A DNA stretch of 64,000 nucleotides from Phytopseudomonas seleniipraecipitans (GCF_900102335.1 NZ_FNBM01000003.1:1-64000); one strand, 5' to 3'; positions 30,159 through 36,863 are shown, counted from the stretch's first letter. Made by a program: numbers and translations. The notes: generated by a model not told the origin, from the letters alone.

Positions 30159-31400
30159 ATGTCGACGATAAATTTTGGCCCCGACCTTCGCGCAGTGGCG
30201 AAGATCGAGGCGGTTCCGATGATTCTGCGCATGGTCAAGCACGTCACCGGCATGCGCTTTGCGGCAGTTGCCCGGGTGACGAACAAACAGTGGGTGACCT
30301 GCGCGGTCGATGATTCGATCGAGTTCGGCCTCGCGCCGGGTGATGAGCTCGCCCTCGAGACGACCATCTGCGACGAGATCCGTCAGCACCGCACGCCCGT
30401 CATCTTCGGGCATGCGAGTGAACACCCGGTGTTCTCCAAGCACCACACGCCCAAGCTGTATGGCCTGGAAAGCTACGTGTCGATCCCGATCGTGCGCGCC
30501 AACGGCGACTTCTTCGGCACGCTCTGTGCGATCGACCCCTCCCCGGCCGACCTCGATGTGGCCACGGTCACTGAAACGCTCACGCTGTTCGCGCAACTGA
30601 TCGCGGCCAACCTGGACATGCAGGCATCCGTTGACCAGAGCCGTAGAGCACTGGAAGACGAGAAGGAAACCGGACACCTGCGCGAGCAACTGATCGCGGT
30701 GCTCGGCCACGACCTGCGCACACCGCTGAGTGCCATCCGCATGGGCGCCGACCTGCTGGAATCCAAGCTGGTGGAGCGCCCCGAGCGTCGCCTTGCCGTG
30801 GCGATTCAACGCAGTGCGAAAAGCATGGGTTCGCTGATCGAGAACATCCTCGACTTCGCCCGGGGCCGTCTGGGCGGCGGTATTCCGGTCGAGCCACGCA
30901 TCGTGGACACTCTCCAGGCTGACCTTGAGCGCGTCATTGGCGAGATCGCTACCGCCCACCCGCTCGCCAGCATCGAGCACTCGGTGCAGGTGCCGCCACT
31001 CAACCGTTGCGACCCGGTACGCGTCTGCCAACTGCTGTCCAACCTGCTGGCCAACGCAGTCACCCATGGCCGTCGCGGCGCACCGATCAAGGTCATGATC
31101 AGCTGCGACGATTATCAGTTGGTGATCTCTGTCTGGAACCAGGGCATGCCGATCGAACCGGCACTGATGCCACGCCTGTTCCTACCGTATACCCGGTCGG
31201 AACTGGGCCAGCGCGAAGGACTGGGTCTGGGGCTGTATATCGCCTCGGAAATCGTCAAAGGCCACAAGGGCACCATTGCCGTCACATCCAGTGAAGCGGA
31301 CGGCACCCGCTTCACTGCCACGCTACCGAGCGCAGCGCCTGATCAGCCGCAGGCGCTCATCGCACCGACCGAGCCCAGCACGCCGGACTCTCACCCCTAG
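30159..31400 (+). CDS. GAF-domain sensor histidine kinase
   Basis: Soluble hybrid-free histidine kinase of 413 residues. The ATG at 30159 is preferred; the frame extends upstream to a TTG at 30084. Domains: GAF (about residues 15-165, FGLAPGDELALETTICDEI), HisKA with H-box LGHDLRTPLSAIR near 187, and HATPase with GLGLGLYIASEIVKGH near 360. No membrane segment and no receiver domain. No response regulator gene is adjacent, so it is an orphan kinase. It is convergent with the spanin gene: the two stop codons share the bases CTAG at 31397-31400. Confidence 0.88.
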   Translation: MSTINFGPDLRAVAKIEAVPMILRMVKHVTGMRFAAVARVTNKQWVTCAVDDSIEFGLAPGDELALETTICDEIRQHRTPVIFGHASEHPVFSKHHTPKLYGLESYVSIPIVRANGDFFGTLCAIDPSPADLDVATVTETLTLFAQLIAANLDMQASVDQSRRALEDEKETGHLREQLIAVLGHDLRTPLSAIRMGADLLESKLVERPERRLAVAIQRSAKSMGSLIENILDFARGRLGGGIPVEPRIVDTLQADLERVIGEIATAHPLASIEHSVQVPPLNRCDPVRVCQLLSNLLANAVTHGRRGAPIKVMISCDDYQLVISVWNQGMPIEPALMPRLFLPYTRSELGQREGLGLGLYIASEIVKGHKGTIAVTSSEADGTRFTATLPSAAPDQPQALIAPTEPSTPDSHP

Positions 31401-31984
31401 CCGGGATCGTGACTGACCGCCTGCACATACGCCTGGCACATGCCTAGGGCGATGATGGCGCGGTCGCCGCGCTCGGCGATGCCGACAATTCGTTGAGCAG
31501 CACCTCTGTCAATGTCGGCTCGACCGCCGCCATCCACCAGGCATCCGGCGTGGGCGGCGGCAGGCAGTCGGCCGCGATGATGTGCGCCGGCGGCGTCTGG
31601 GTTGGCGAGAAGGACTGACAGCCGTAACTCAGCAGTAGCGAGACGGTCACGCAGACGGGCAGCAATCTGTTCGGCATCGGTGAGCTTCCTGTGCTGGTGT
31701 TGTGATGAAGCCTGCAGCTGATGTTCCAGCGTAAGGCGTTTTTCCTGCGCACGGCGGGCCTCGCCAATGGCGGCGTTCTGAGCCACCGCCAGGCTGTCGG
31801 CATGGCGCTTGTCGCGCACCGATATCTGCCGCTCAAGCTCCCGGCCCTGATCGGCCAGCTCCTCACCCAAGCGCCAGCCCTGGACAAGCCAGCCAACAGC
31901 TGCGGCGCTGAGCAGCGCCGTCACTGCCAGACTGCCGATGACCACCACGCGGTAATTGAGCGGGGTCAGTGGCAGGCCGTTCAC
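31397..31984 (-). CDS. Phage-type i-spanin (Rz)
   Basis: Inner-membrane subunit of the spanin complex that disrupts the outer membrane at the end of lysis. The 195-residue protein has one N-terminal transmembrane helix (about residues 12-36) and a long charged coiled coil (about 38-120, RELERQISVRDKRHADSLAV). The start is GTG in a 4-base overlap with the endolysin stop. The o-spanin gene is nested inside it in another frame, the classical Rz/Rz1 arrangement. It is the last gene of the lysis operon. Confidence 0.85.
   Translation of the reverse strand: MNGLPLTPLNYRVVVIGSLAVTALLSAAAVGWLVQGWRLGEELADQGRELERQISVRDKRHADSLAVAQNAAIGEARRAQEKRLTLEHQLQASSQHQHRKLTDAEQIAARLRDRLATAELRLSVLLANPDAAGAHHRGRLPAAAHAGCLVDGGGRADIDRGAAQRIVGIAERGDRAIIALGMCQAYVQAVSHDPG
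31444..31677 (-). CDS. Phage-type o-spanin lipoprotein (Rz1), nested in Rz
   Basis: A 77-residue lipoprotein read in a different frame inside the Rz gene. It has a signal peptide (MPNRLLPVCVTVSLLLSYGC) whose lipobox ends at Cys20, followed by a proline-rich stretch (QTPPAHIIAADCLPPPTP) typical of Rz1. An AGGAAG ribosome-binding site lies 8 bases before the ATG. The mature part would sit on the inner face of the outer membrane and bind the Rz coiled coil across the periplasm. Both spanin parts look intact. Confidence 0.85.
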   Translation of the reverse strand: MPNRLLPVCVTVSLLLSYGCQSFSPTQTPPAHIIAADCLPPPTPDAWWMAAVEPTLTEVLLNELSASPSAATAPSSP

Positions 31985-32520
31985 GCCGCCGCCCGACCGC
32001 CGTACGCGGTATACATGGCCAGCAGATCGTCCGGGGCGCAGGTATCGACGCCGCGCTCGGCGTTATAGATACCCAACAGCGCGCGGAGTGGATGCTCGTT
32101 CTGACCATAGCCAGCGCCGGGCAGGCTGGCCCAGATTGGCGCAGCGGCAGCAATCGCCCGTTCGATATGGCCGGTTTTGATCGCGACAAGCGCAGCGCAT
32201 TCATCCAGTAGTTTCACGGCAGCGAGATCCTGAGCCTGGGGCGTGAAACGCCCATGGAAGCCGTAAAGCCTGACGATGGCATCCCAGGTGCGGGCAAGAA
32301 ATTGGTAGCGCCCGGCTGCCGAGGACTGAATACCGTAGCGCGGCAAGGCGATCAGTCTTCGCGGGTGCGCGCTGTAGTCGGTGAAGAGCGTTCCTCCCAC
32401 CAGTACGTTGTAGCCGTCGTCGCTGTGGGTGACGGTCGAGGTGCCTTCGCTCCAGGCGAGCATGTCGAGAAAGGCGAGTACGTTGGTGCCACCCGCCTGG
32501 GTAGCAGTAAGACGTGCCAT
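31981..32520 (-). CDS. Lambda-R-type endolysin (lytic transglycosylase, GH104)
   Basis: Cleaves the glycan strands of peptidoglycan. The 179-residue protein follows the lambda R protein block by block: FLDMLAWSEGT (catalytic Glu25), YNVLVGGTLFTDYSAHPR, AAGRYQFLARTWDA and IWASLPGAGYGQNEHP. There is no signal peptide or SAR helix, so it must wait in the cytoplasm for the holin. The ATG at 32520 has GGAG 9 bases upstream; the frame extends to 32562. Downstream it overlaps the Rz start. Confidence 0.92.
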   Translation of the reverse strand: MARLTATQAGGTNVLAFLDMLAWSEGTSTVTHSDDGYNVLVGGTLFTDYSAHPRRLIALPRYGIQSSAAGRYQFLARTWDAIVRLYGFHGRFTPQAQDLAAVKLLDECAALVAIKTGHIERAIAAAAPIWASLPGAGYGQNEHPLRALLGIYNAERGVDTCAPDDLLAMYTAYGGRAAA

Positions 32521-32540
32521 GAGGGATTCTCCGGAATGGA

Positions 32541-32562
32541 ATGGCCCGCCGAAGCGGGCCAT
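32541..32562 (-). terminator. Hairpin in front of the endolysin gene
   Basis: Perfect 9-bp inverted repeat ATGGCCCGC/GCGGGCCAT with a CGAA gap, read as a TTCG tetraloop on the minus strand. There is no T run. It lies 20 bases from the endolysin start and just after the GH5 stop; probably an mRNA-processing or stabilising hairpin rather than a terminator. Confidence 0.55.
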
Positions 32563-32571
32563 ACGGGTGGG

Positions 32572-33708
32572 TTAGCGGGGCCCGTAGGCCGTGGTGGTAT
32601 TGCCAATGCGGGCCATCAGCGACCGCGTGTTGGGCTTCAGCGTGCCGTCGTTACGGTCCATGCCGTTGGGGTCGTCGTCGGCATCACCCGGCCCGGCGAG
32701 CCACTGGAAGCGCAGCATGTGGTTGTCGTCGAAGTACTTGTGCAGCTCGGTGAAATAGGTGCGCATGCCCGGCACGTGATCCGGCCCGCCGTATTCACCG
32801 GCGATGCCGCGCTTGCCGTTGGCCTTGAGCCAGTTGATGAAGGGATGCCAGTCAGCCACCCGGTCCCGGTAAGTGATCGATTCGCTCGCCTGGGTCCACT
32901 TGCCGCCGCCCTGCCCCGCCTTGTCTGGGTACTGGTGCGCCTCGTAGAGCAGCCGGCCTCCAGGGTCCTGAAGATTCTTGAGCATGTCGGAGCGGCGCGG
33001 CCATTCCAGGGCCGAGCTGAATGCATTGCCCGCCACGGTGATGAAGTGCCGAGGATCGACCGTGCGAACCGCAGTGATGAGGCCCTGCACGTTGCTGCTC
33101 CACAGTGCTTCGACGTTGACGCCGCCGTCAGGCACGCTGCCCATGTTGTGGGGCTCATTCATCAGCCCGTAGCCGAACAGCCCCGGCTCATCGCGGAACT
33201 CGCGGGCGATGGCCGCCCAGATGCGCCCCAGCAGCCCGTAGTTGACCGGGCAATCGGCCGCGCCGATCGCCGTCCACAGGGCGAAGCCTCCACCCCAGGC
33301 CTGCACCACTCGACCGCTTACCGGGCCATTGGCCCGCACGTACCAGCGACAATAGTTGTGCATGTCGAGCAGCGAGAAACCGCCCCAACTGTGCACATGG
33401 CGGATGGCGCGGCGAATCTCCTCGACATAGCCTTGGCGCAGCGTAAAACCGCCTGCACCGTCGAGAATCACCATGCGCTCACCCGCGAATGGCAACCGAA
33501 CCGCGAAGGGCTTGCCGCCAATGCCACCCGCGTAGGACTTGATGTAGTCCGGCTGGTGGCCACGGGGAGCGATGGTGCGGTAATGGGTGTCCAACCGCGC
33601 AGTGGTGATGGGGTCGACATACGGGTTGTTGCCCAACCCTGCCGCGTTGAAGCCGATCAGCGGGAATTCGCCGGCAGCGGCCATTTGGTCAAAGGTTTTG
33701 ATAGCCAT
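32572..33708 (-). CDS. GH5-family glycoside hydrolase (cellulase-like) inside the lysis operon
   Basis: Predicted endo-acting beta-glycanase of 378 residues. TIM-barrel motifs in order: IGFNAAGL at the start, VRLPFAGERM, SLLDMHNYCRWY, the acid/base glutamate in YGLMNEPHNM (Glu185), YEAHQYPD, and the nucleophile in IAGEYGGP (Glu305). Both catalytic glutamates are present. The ATG at 33708 follows GGAGGAAA. No signal peptide is seen, so export would need cell lysis. It stands between holin and endolysin, a position that holds no enzyme in lambda. Cellulose, or another beta-glucan of the matrix, is a guess for the substrate. Confidence 0.85.
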   Translation of the reverse strand: MAIKTFDQMAAAGEFPLIGFNAAGLGNNPYVDPITTARLDTHYRTIAPRGHQPDYIKSYAGGIGGKPFAVRLPFAGERMVILDGAGGFTLRQGYVEEIRRAIRHVHSWGGFSLLDMHNYCRWYVRANGPVSGRVVQAWGGGFALWTAIGAADCPVNYGLLGRIWAAIAREFRDEPGLFGYGLMNEPHNMGSVPDGGVNVEALWSSNVQGLITAVRTVDPRHFITVAGNAFSSALEWPRRSDMLKNLQDPGGRLLYEAHQYPDKAGQGGGKWTQASESITYRDRVADWHPFINWLKANGKRGIAGEYGGPDHVPGMRTYFTELHKYFDDNHMLRFQWLAGPGDADDDPNGMDRNDGTLKPNTRSLMARIGNTTTAYGPR

Positions 33709-33730
33709 GGGTGTTTCCTCCAGACATGAA

Positions 33731-33752
33731 AAAGCCCGCACGATGGCGGGCC
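33731..33752 (-). terminator. Terminator between holin and GH5 genes
   Basis: Minus strand: GCCCGC/GCGGGC stem (33746-33751 and 33734-33739), six-base loop, then TTTTT. It lies about 23 bases upstream of the GH5 start, so GH5, endolysin and spanins would be transcribed only by read-through or antitermination. Confidence 0.7.
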
Positions 33753-33829
33753 AGGTTTTTTCCAGCGGCACGGGTGCGCCGCTGGACGGGTTCGGAAATC
33801 AGTACGTGCGAATCGGGTAAACGGTCGAG

Positions 33830-34189
33830 TTATTCCTCCCCGCCTTTCGGCGCTTTGTTGCGCGGCGCATCGGCACGCCGGCGAATTGCCGCGAGCATCA
33901 GCGTGACCACCAGGCCGGCACCAGCGAAGCCGGCGGGCCCTGGGTAGGCGAACGGGTGAATGCCGTAGAACTGGAAGTCGGTAATCGCCGGGGCACACAG
34001 ATAGCCCATCACCGCCGACGTCATAAAAAACGCCAGGCGATTCCAGGTAGGCAGCTCTTGTGTGGTGGTGAAATACACCAACGCTCCGCATAACGCCCCC
34101 AGCGCTGCTTCGCGGTCGATGGCCGCGAGCAGCGCTGAGAGGTTGGCGCCAAGCATGCTTAGCAGCGCGCTGCTGCTGAACTCGTTCAT
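33830..34189 (-). CDS. Putative phage holin
   Basis: A 119-residue protein with three probable membrane segments (around residues 28-45, 52-70 and 80-100: GALCGALVYFTTT, LAFFMTSAVMGYLC, GFAGAGLVVTLMLAAI) and a positively charged tail with several Arg and Lys. Size, topology and position ahead of the endolysin fit a holin that triggers lysis by making holes in the inner membrane. No specific holin family is claimed. A GGGGAGG ribosome-binding site precedes the ATG. It follows a strong terminator at 34256-34283. Confidence 0.7.
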   Translation of the reverse strand: MNEFSSSALLSMLGANLSALLAAIDREAALGALCGALVYFTTTQELPTWNRLAFFMTSAVMGYLCAPAITDFQFYGIHPFAYPGPAGFAGAGLVVTLMLAAIRRRADAPRNKAPKGGEE

Positions 34190-34255
34190 TGTTGTTGTCC
34201 TCCCCGCGGCCCCGTGACCGCGACGAAATTAGGGTTACCCCGCCCCCTGAAACGA

Positions 34256-34283
34256 CAAAGCCCCGCACGGTGGCGGGGCTTTG
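34256..34283 (-). terminator. Terminator upstream of the holin (tR'-like)
   Basis: Perfect 11-bp inverted repeat with a six-base loop (34256-34266, 34273-34283). Its core nearly matches the hairpin before GH5. Followed on the minus strand by GTCGTTTC. It lies between the Q-like gene and the holin, where lambda has tR'. Confidence 0.75.
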
Positions 34284-34388
34284 CTAACGGAGGGTCGGTT
34301 TGTTGCAGCGCGCCTTTAGAGCACGCAATCAGCAGAACGCTGTCGCAAGGCTGGCTGACTGCTCGCCCACCTCGTTGACGTTGATGAC

Positions 34389-34417
34389 TTTATATCTGCC
34401 GATTCTCACGGTCACAA
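34389..34417 (-). promoter_or_regulatory. Candidate late (pR'-like) promoter of the lysis genes
   Basis: Minus strand: TTGTGA at 34412-34417, a 17-base spacer, TATAAA at 34389-34394. Transcripts would start near 34382, run about 100 bases and meet the terminator at 34256-34283. The 34190-34636 region otherwise holds no credible gene. Confidence 0.5.
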
Positions 34418-34625
34418 GAGACCGGGAGCCATCAGCGGAAACGCACCGAGAAACAGCGGAAACGATCGGGGTTGAAGCATCACCTGGGCAATTGAACGGG
34501 CACAGTAACGTGCTGGGCGCAGCGACGACTCCTTTCGGGGCAAGCACATGAACAGAGCATGAGCCAACATTGCGGCTGGCTGCCGCTGGCAATCGGTAGC
34601 GTGCAGAACTGAGGCATATGGAATT

Positions 34626-34650
34626 AAAAAGCGCGCTCAGGCGGCGCGCT
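34626..34650 (-). terminator. Terminator overlapping the Q-like stop codon
   Basis: Minus strand: AGCGCGC (34650-34644) pairs with GCGCGCT ending in TTTTT (34636-34626); the TGA stop codon of the Q-like gene lies in the loop. Confidence 0.7.
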
Positions 34651-34993
34651 TCAGGAGCTGGAGTTGGATGGCCTTGTGGGCCTGACTCAGCCTTCGATAG
34701 TACTGGGCGCGGCTGCAGCCACAGGCCGCCCACTTCTGTGACGGCGAGGTCGAGTGGCCACAATATTGCTCGATGACTACCTGCCTTTGCTCGGGCGCCA
34801 AGTGCTTATCGACGATCCATTCGATCTCCGCAGATCTGTCGAGCAGCACACGGCTGCCGCGAGCTCCGCGAATCAATACGCCCTGTGATGCCATCAGCGA
34901 GGCAATCACATTGCCGCCCAGCCCCAAGGCAGGATCGTTAGCCCCGCGTTCGTCAGCCCAACGCTCTAATGCTTCATCAATATAGGTAATCAT
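34637..34993 (-). CDS. Phage antitermination protein Q-like
   Basis: A 118-residue protein resembling small Q-type antiterminators of lambdoid and Pseudomonas phages: an acidic N-terminus (IDEALERWADERGAND), a middle block that ends in VVIEQYCG, and a C-terminal helix-turn-helix (WAACGCSRAQYYRRLSQAHK) like that of sigma region 4. Such proteins bind near the late promoter and let RNA polymerase pass terminators. The assignment rests on this pattern and on position upstream of the holin. A GGGGAGGGG ribosome-binding site precedes the ATG. It is divergent from the repressor gene across a region with operator-like repeats. Confidence 0.6.
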   Translation of the reverse strand: MITYIDEALERWADERGANDPALGLGGNVIASLMASQGVLIRGARGSRVLLDRSAEIEWIVDKHLAPEQRQVVIEQYCGHSTSPSQKWAACGCSRAQYYRRLSQAHKAIQLQLLKRAA

Positions 34994-35101
34994 GCTGCCC
35001 CTCCCCGCCGCCCTAAGACGGCGTCATTGCTGGTGGCGCCTTCAATGCTGTAACGCGCCGAGTTGATGACAGGCGCCACCGCCCGGTGATCGCCTAAAAG
35101 A

Positions 35102-35130
35102 AAAATAATCACGATACGTGTTTTATTCAA
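35102..35130 (-). promoter_or_regulatory. Candidate promoter of the Q-like gene, with operator in the spacer
   Basis: Minus strand: TTGAAT at 35125-35130, a 17-base spacer, TATTTT at 35102-35107. The spacer contains the inverted repeat CACG-ATA-CGTG (35110-35120), a position where a bound repressor would block the promoter. Confidence 0.5.
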
Positions 35131-35165
35131 GGCACGAGTTGCGCTATAAATATTTCACAACGTGA
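35122..35165 (+). promoter_or_regulatory. Candidate repressor promoter with a second operator
   Basis: Plus strand: TTTATT at 35122-35127, a 17-base spacer, TATAAA at 35145-35150. A second inverted repeat, TCAC-AAC-GTGA (35155-35165), covers the predicted transcription start, which would allow self-control. A CACG half-site lies between the two at 35133-35136. Confidence 0.45.
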
Positions 35166-35181
35166 TTAACGGAGAACCGAC

Positions 35182-35832
35182 ATGGAAACCCTTGGGCAAC
35201 GCATCAAGCACCTGCGCAAAAGCCGGGGCCTCAGCCAGCAGGCACTGGCCGAAGCGTGCGGCTGGTCGTCCCAGTCGCGTATCGGCAATTACGAAAGTGA
35301 TCTGCGCGAGCCCAGCCTGGCGGATCTGCTGCTGCTGGCTCCTGCGCTTGGCGTGAGCATCGCCGAACTCGCCGGCAGCGAGGCGCTGCCAGTGGCGACG
35401 GACACCCTGGATGTGGGCCACGCCCGCGGCGGAGCAGTGCCCGTGGTGGGTCATGCGCAGCTGGGTACTCAAGGCTATTTCGAGGAAATCGATTTCCCTG
35501 TCGGCCACGGAGACGGCTACCTGCGCATCCACAGCGATGACCCCAATGCCTACGGCTTGCGGGTCAGCGGAGACAGCATGCACCCGCGGATCAAGAACGG
35601 CGAATACGTACTGATAGAGCCGAACAAGCCCTTCCACGCAGGCGACGAGGTGATGGTTCGCACGCTGGATGGCCAGGCGATGATCAAGGAATTCATCTAC
35701 CTGCGTGACGGCATGTACCGCTTCGATAGCGTCAACCAGAATCACCCACCGATTCACATCCCCCAGGGCGAAGTCAGCAAGGTTCACCTGGTCGGCGGCA
35801 TCCTCAAGTCGTCGCGCTTCGCCGAAGAATGA
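35182..35832 (+). CDS. S24-family phage/pyocin repressor (HTH plus LexA-like protease)
   Basis: A 216-residue CI/PrtR-type repressor. An XRE helix-turn-helix occupies residues 1-65 (SQQALAEACGWSSQSRIGNY). The C-terminal S24 domain carries the catalytic Ser132 in GDSMHPR and Lys169 in QAMIKEF. Such repressors cut themselves when RecA filaments form, which starts the lytic programme. The expected scissile Ala-Gly is Leu94-Gly95 here (HAQLG). It is divergent from the Q-like gene and overlaps or abuts the PrtN-like gene downstream. Confidence 0.9.
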   Translation: METLGQRIKHLRKSRGLSQQALAEACGWSSQSRIGNYESDLREPSLADLLLLAPALGVSIAELAGSEALPVATDTLDVGHARGGAVPVVGHAQLGTQGYFEEIDFPVGHGDGYLRIHSDDPNAYGLRVSGDSMHPRIKNGEYVLIEPNKPFHAGDEVMVRTLDGQAMIKEFIYLRDGMYRFDSVNQNHPPIHIPQGEVSKVHLVGGILKSSRFAEE

Positions 35833-35885
35833 TCACCAGTCCCATCAACTCGATCGAGCGTACTTACCCATACCGAGCCCCTATC

Positions 35886-36197
35886 ATGACCACTCAGCCT
35901 GAGCAGCCACTGCCGCTCCAGACGCTGGAGCTCCTTTTCCGCACCCACGGCGACGTGCTGGTGCCCATCGACCGGGTGCGCGCGGTGTATTTTCGTCACC
36001 TGAGCCCCGACAACTTTATCCGCGCCATTGCCTCCGGGCGACTGAACCTGCCGGTGACCACCCTGGACAGCAGCGCGAAAGCGCCGAAGTTCATCGAGTT
36101 GCATCACCTGGCGACCTACATCGACAGCTGCGCAACGGCCGCCAACGGCGCCGGGGCGCTATGCGCCGAAGAGCGCAGCACCTACGCGGTGGACTGA
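35886..36197 (+). CDS. Pyocin activator PrtN-like protein
   Basis: A 103-residue protein (start at 35886; an ATG at 35829 overlapping the repressor stop would give 122). It follows the PrtN pattern: TLELLFRTHGDVLVPIDRVR, YFRHLSPDNFIRAIASGRL, LPVTTLDSSAKAPKFI and HHLATYID. PrtN activates pyocin genes in P. aeruginosa when the repressor PrtR is destroyed. Here it is in the same orientation as the repressor and probably on the same transcript. I found no convincing tandem P-box ahead of the Q-like or lysis genes, so its target is unknown. Confidence 0.75.
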   Translation: MTTQPEQPLPLQTLELLFRTHGDVLVPIDRVRAVYFRHLSPDNFIRAIASGRLNLPVTTLDSSAKAPKFIELHHLATYIDSCATAANGAGALCAEERSTYAVD

Positions 36198-36200
36198 CTC

Positions 36201-36863
36201 TCAGGCGCCGCGCCGCGCATAGGCCGCGAGGATGGTGCGCTCGGACTGCACCAAGTAGGCATCAAGGGCCTTGGCTGCCTCGTCCGGGCGCCCGGTCTCC
36301 AGGTGTTGAAGGATCGCCGCATTCATGTCGATGTACGGCGCATGCAGGAACTCAGCGTCGTTGAGCAGCCCGAATACCAGGCGCAATTCAGCGGACAAAT
36401 GCCCGTAAAAGGTATTCAACCGCTGGCTGTCGGCCAGCTCGACGATAGCGGCATGGAACGCCATGTTGGCAGTACCCACCGCTCCCCATTCGGGCACCTC
36501 GGCGCTGCGTTTGGCGGCGGCAACGGCCTCGCGCATGCGCTTGACCGCTGGATGCTTGGGATACGCCTGGGCCAGCGCCTGGCACTCGACGAAACGGCGC
36601 GCACGGTAGATCTCGATAATCGACGCCATGTCGGGCACCGACACGAACACGCCGCGGTTGGGCTCGTGCTTGAGTAACCCTTCCTGAGTCAGCACGCGAA
36701 AGGCCTCGCGAAGGGTATTGCGGGAGATAGCCAGGCTCTCGCTAAGCGCCGCCTCGGACAGCCGCTGTCCGGGCACCAGCTCGCCATCGACCAGCTTGCG
36801 GCGGATCTCCGCGGTCACGGTTTCACCGAGAGTTCGCGGATTGTCAGGTAGTTGTTTATTCAT
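36201..36863 (-). CDS. GntR-family regulator (FadR/FCD type)
   Basis: A 220-residue repressor or activator. The winged helix is at residues 10-75 (ISRNTLREAFRVLTQEGLL), and an all-helical FCD ligand domain follows (about 85-215). FCD regulators sense small organic acids. It is divergent from the YcsG-like transporter of the 5-oxoproline-type cluster and probably controls it. The start at 36863 has GGTGA upstream; the frame extends to 36914. It is convergent with the PrtN-like gene, 3 bases apart, marking the edge of the lysis module. Confidence 0.88.
   Translation of the reverse strand: MNKQLPDNPRTLGETVTAEIRRKLVDGELVPGQRLSEAALSESLAISRNTLREAFRVLTQEGLLKHEPNRGVFVSVPDMASIIEIYRARRFVECQALAQAYPKHPAVKRMREAVAAAKRSAEVPEWGAVGTANMAFHAAIVELADSQRLNTFYGHLSAELRLVFGLLNDAEFLHAPYIDMNAAILQHLETGRPDEAAKALDAYLVQSERTILAAYARRGA

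Noticed and set aside
33657..34268. 203-residue minus-strand frame overlapping the holin and GH5 start
   Set aside because: It crosses a terminator hairpin and the start of GH5, is Arg/Gly-rich and resembles no family; the 119-residue holin frame has membrane segments and a good ribosome-binding site.
34300..34551. 83-residue plus-strand frame in the gap between Q-like gene and holin
   Set aside because: No ribosome-binding site, no family match, and it opposes the candidate late promoter.
34994..35181. PrtN P-box repeats in front of the Q-like gene
   Set aside because: I looked for tandem ATTG-N-GT repeats on both strands and found none convincing; only repressor-type inverted repeats are visible.
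31397..36197. Complete prophage
   Set aside because: No integrase, replication, capsid, portal, terminase or tail genes and no attachment-site repeats were seen; it is a lysis module only.
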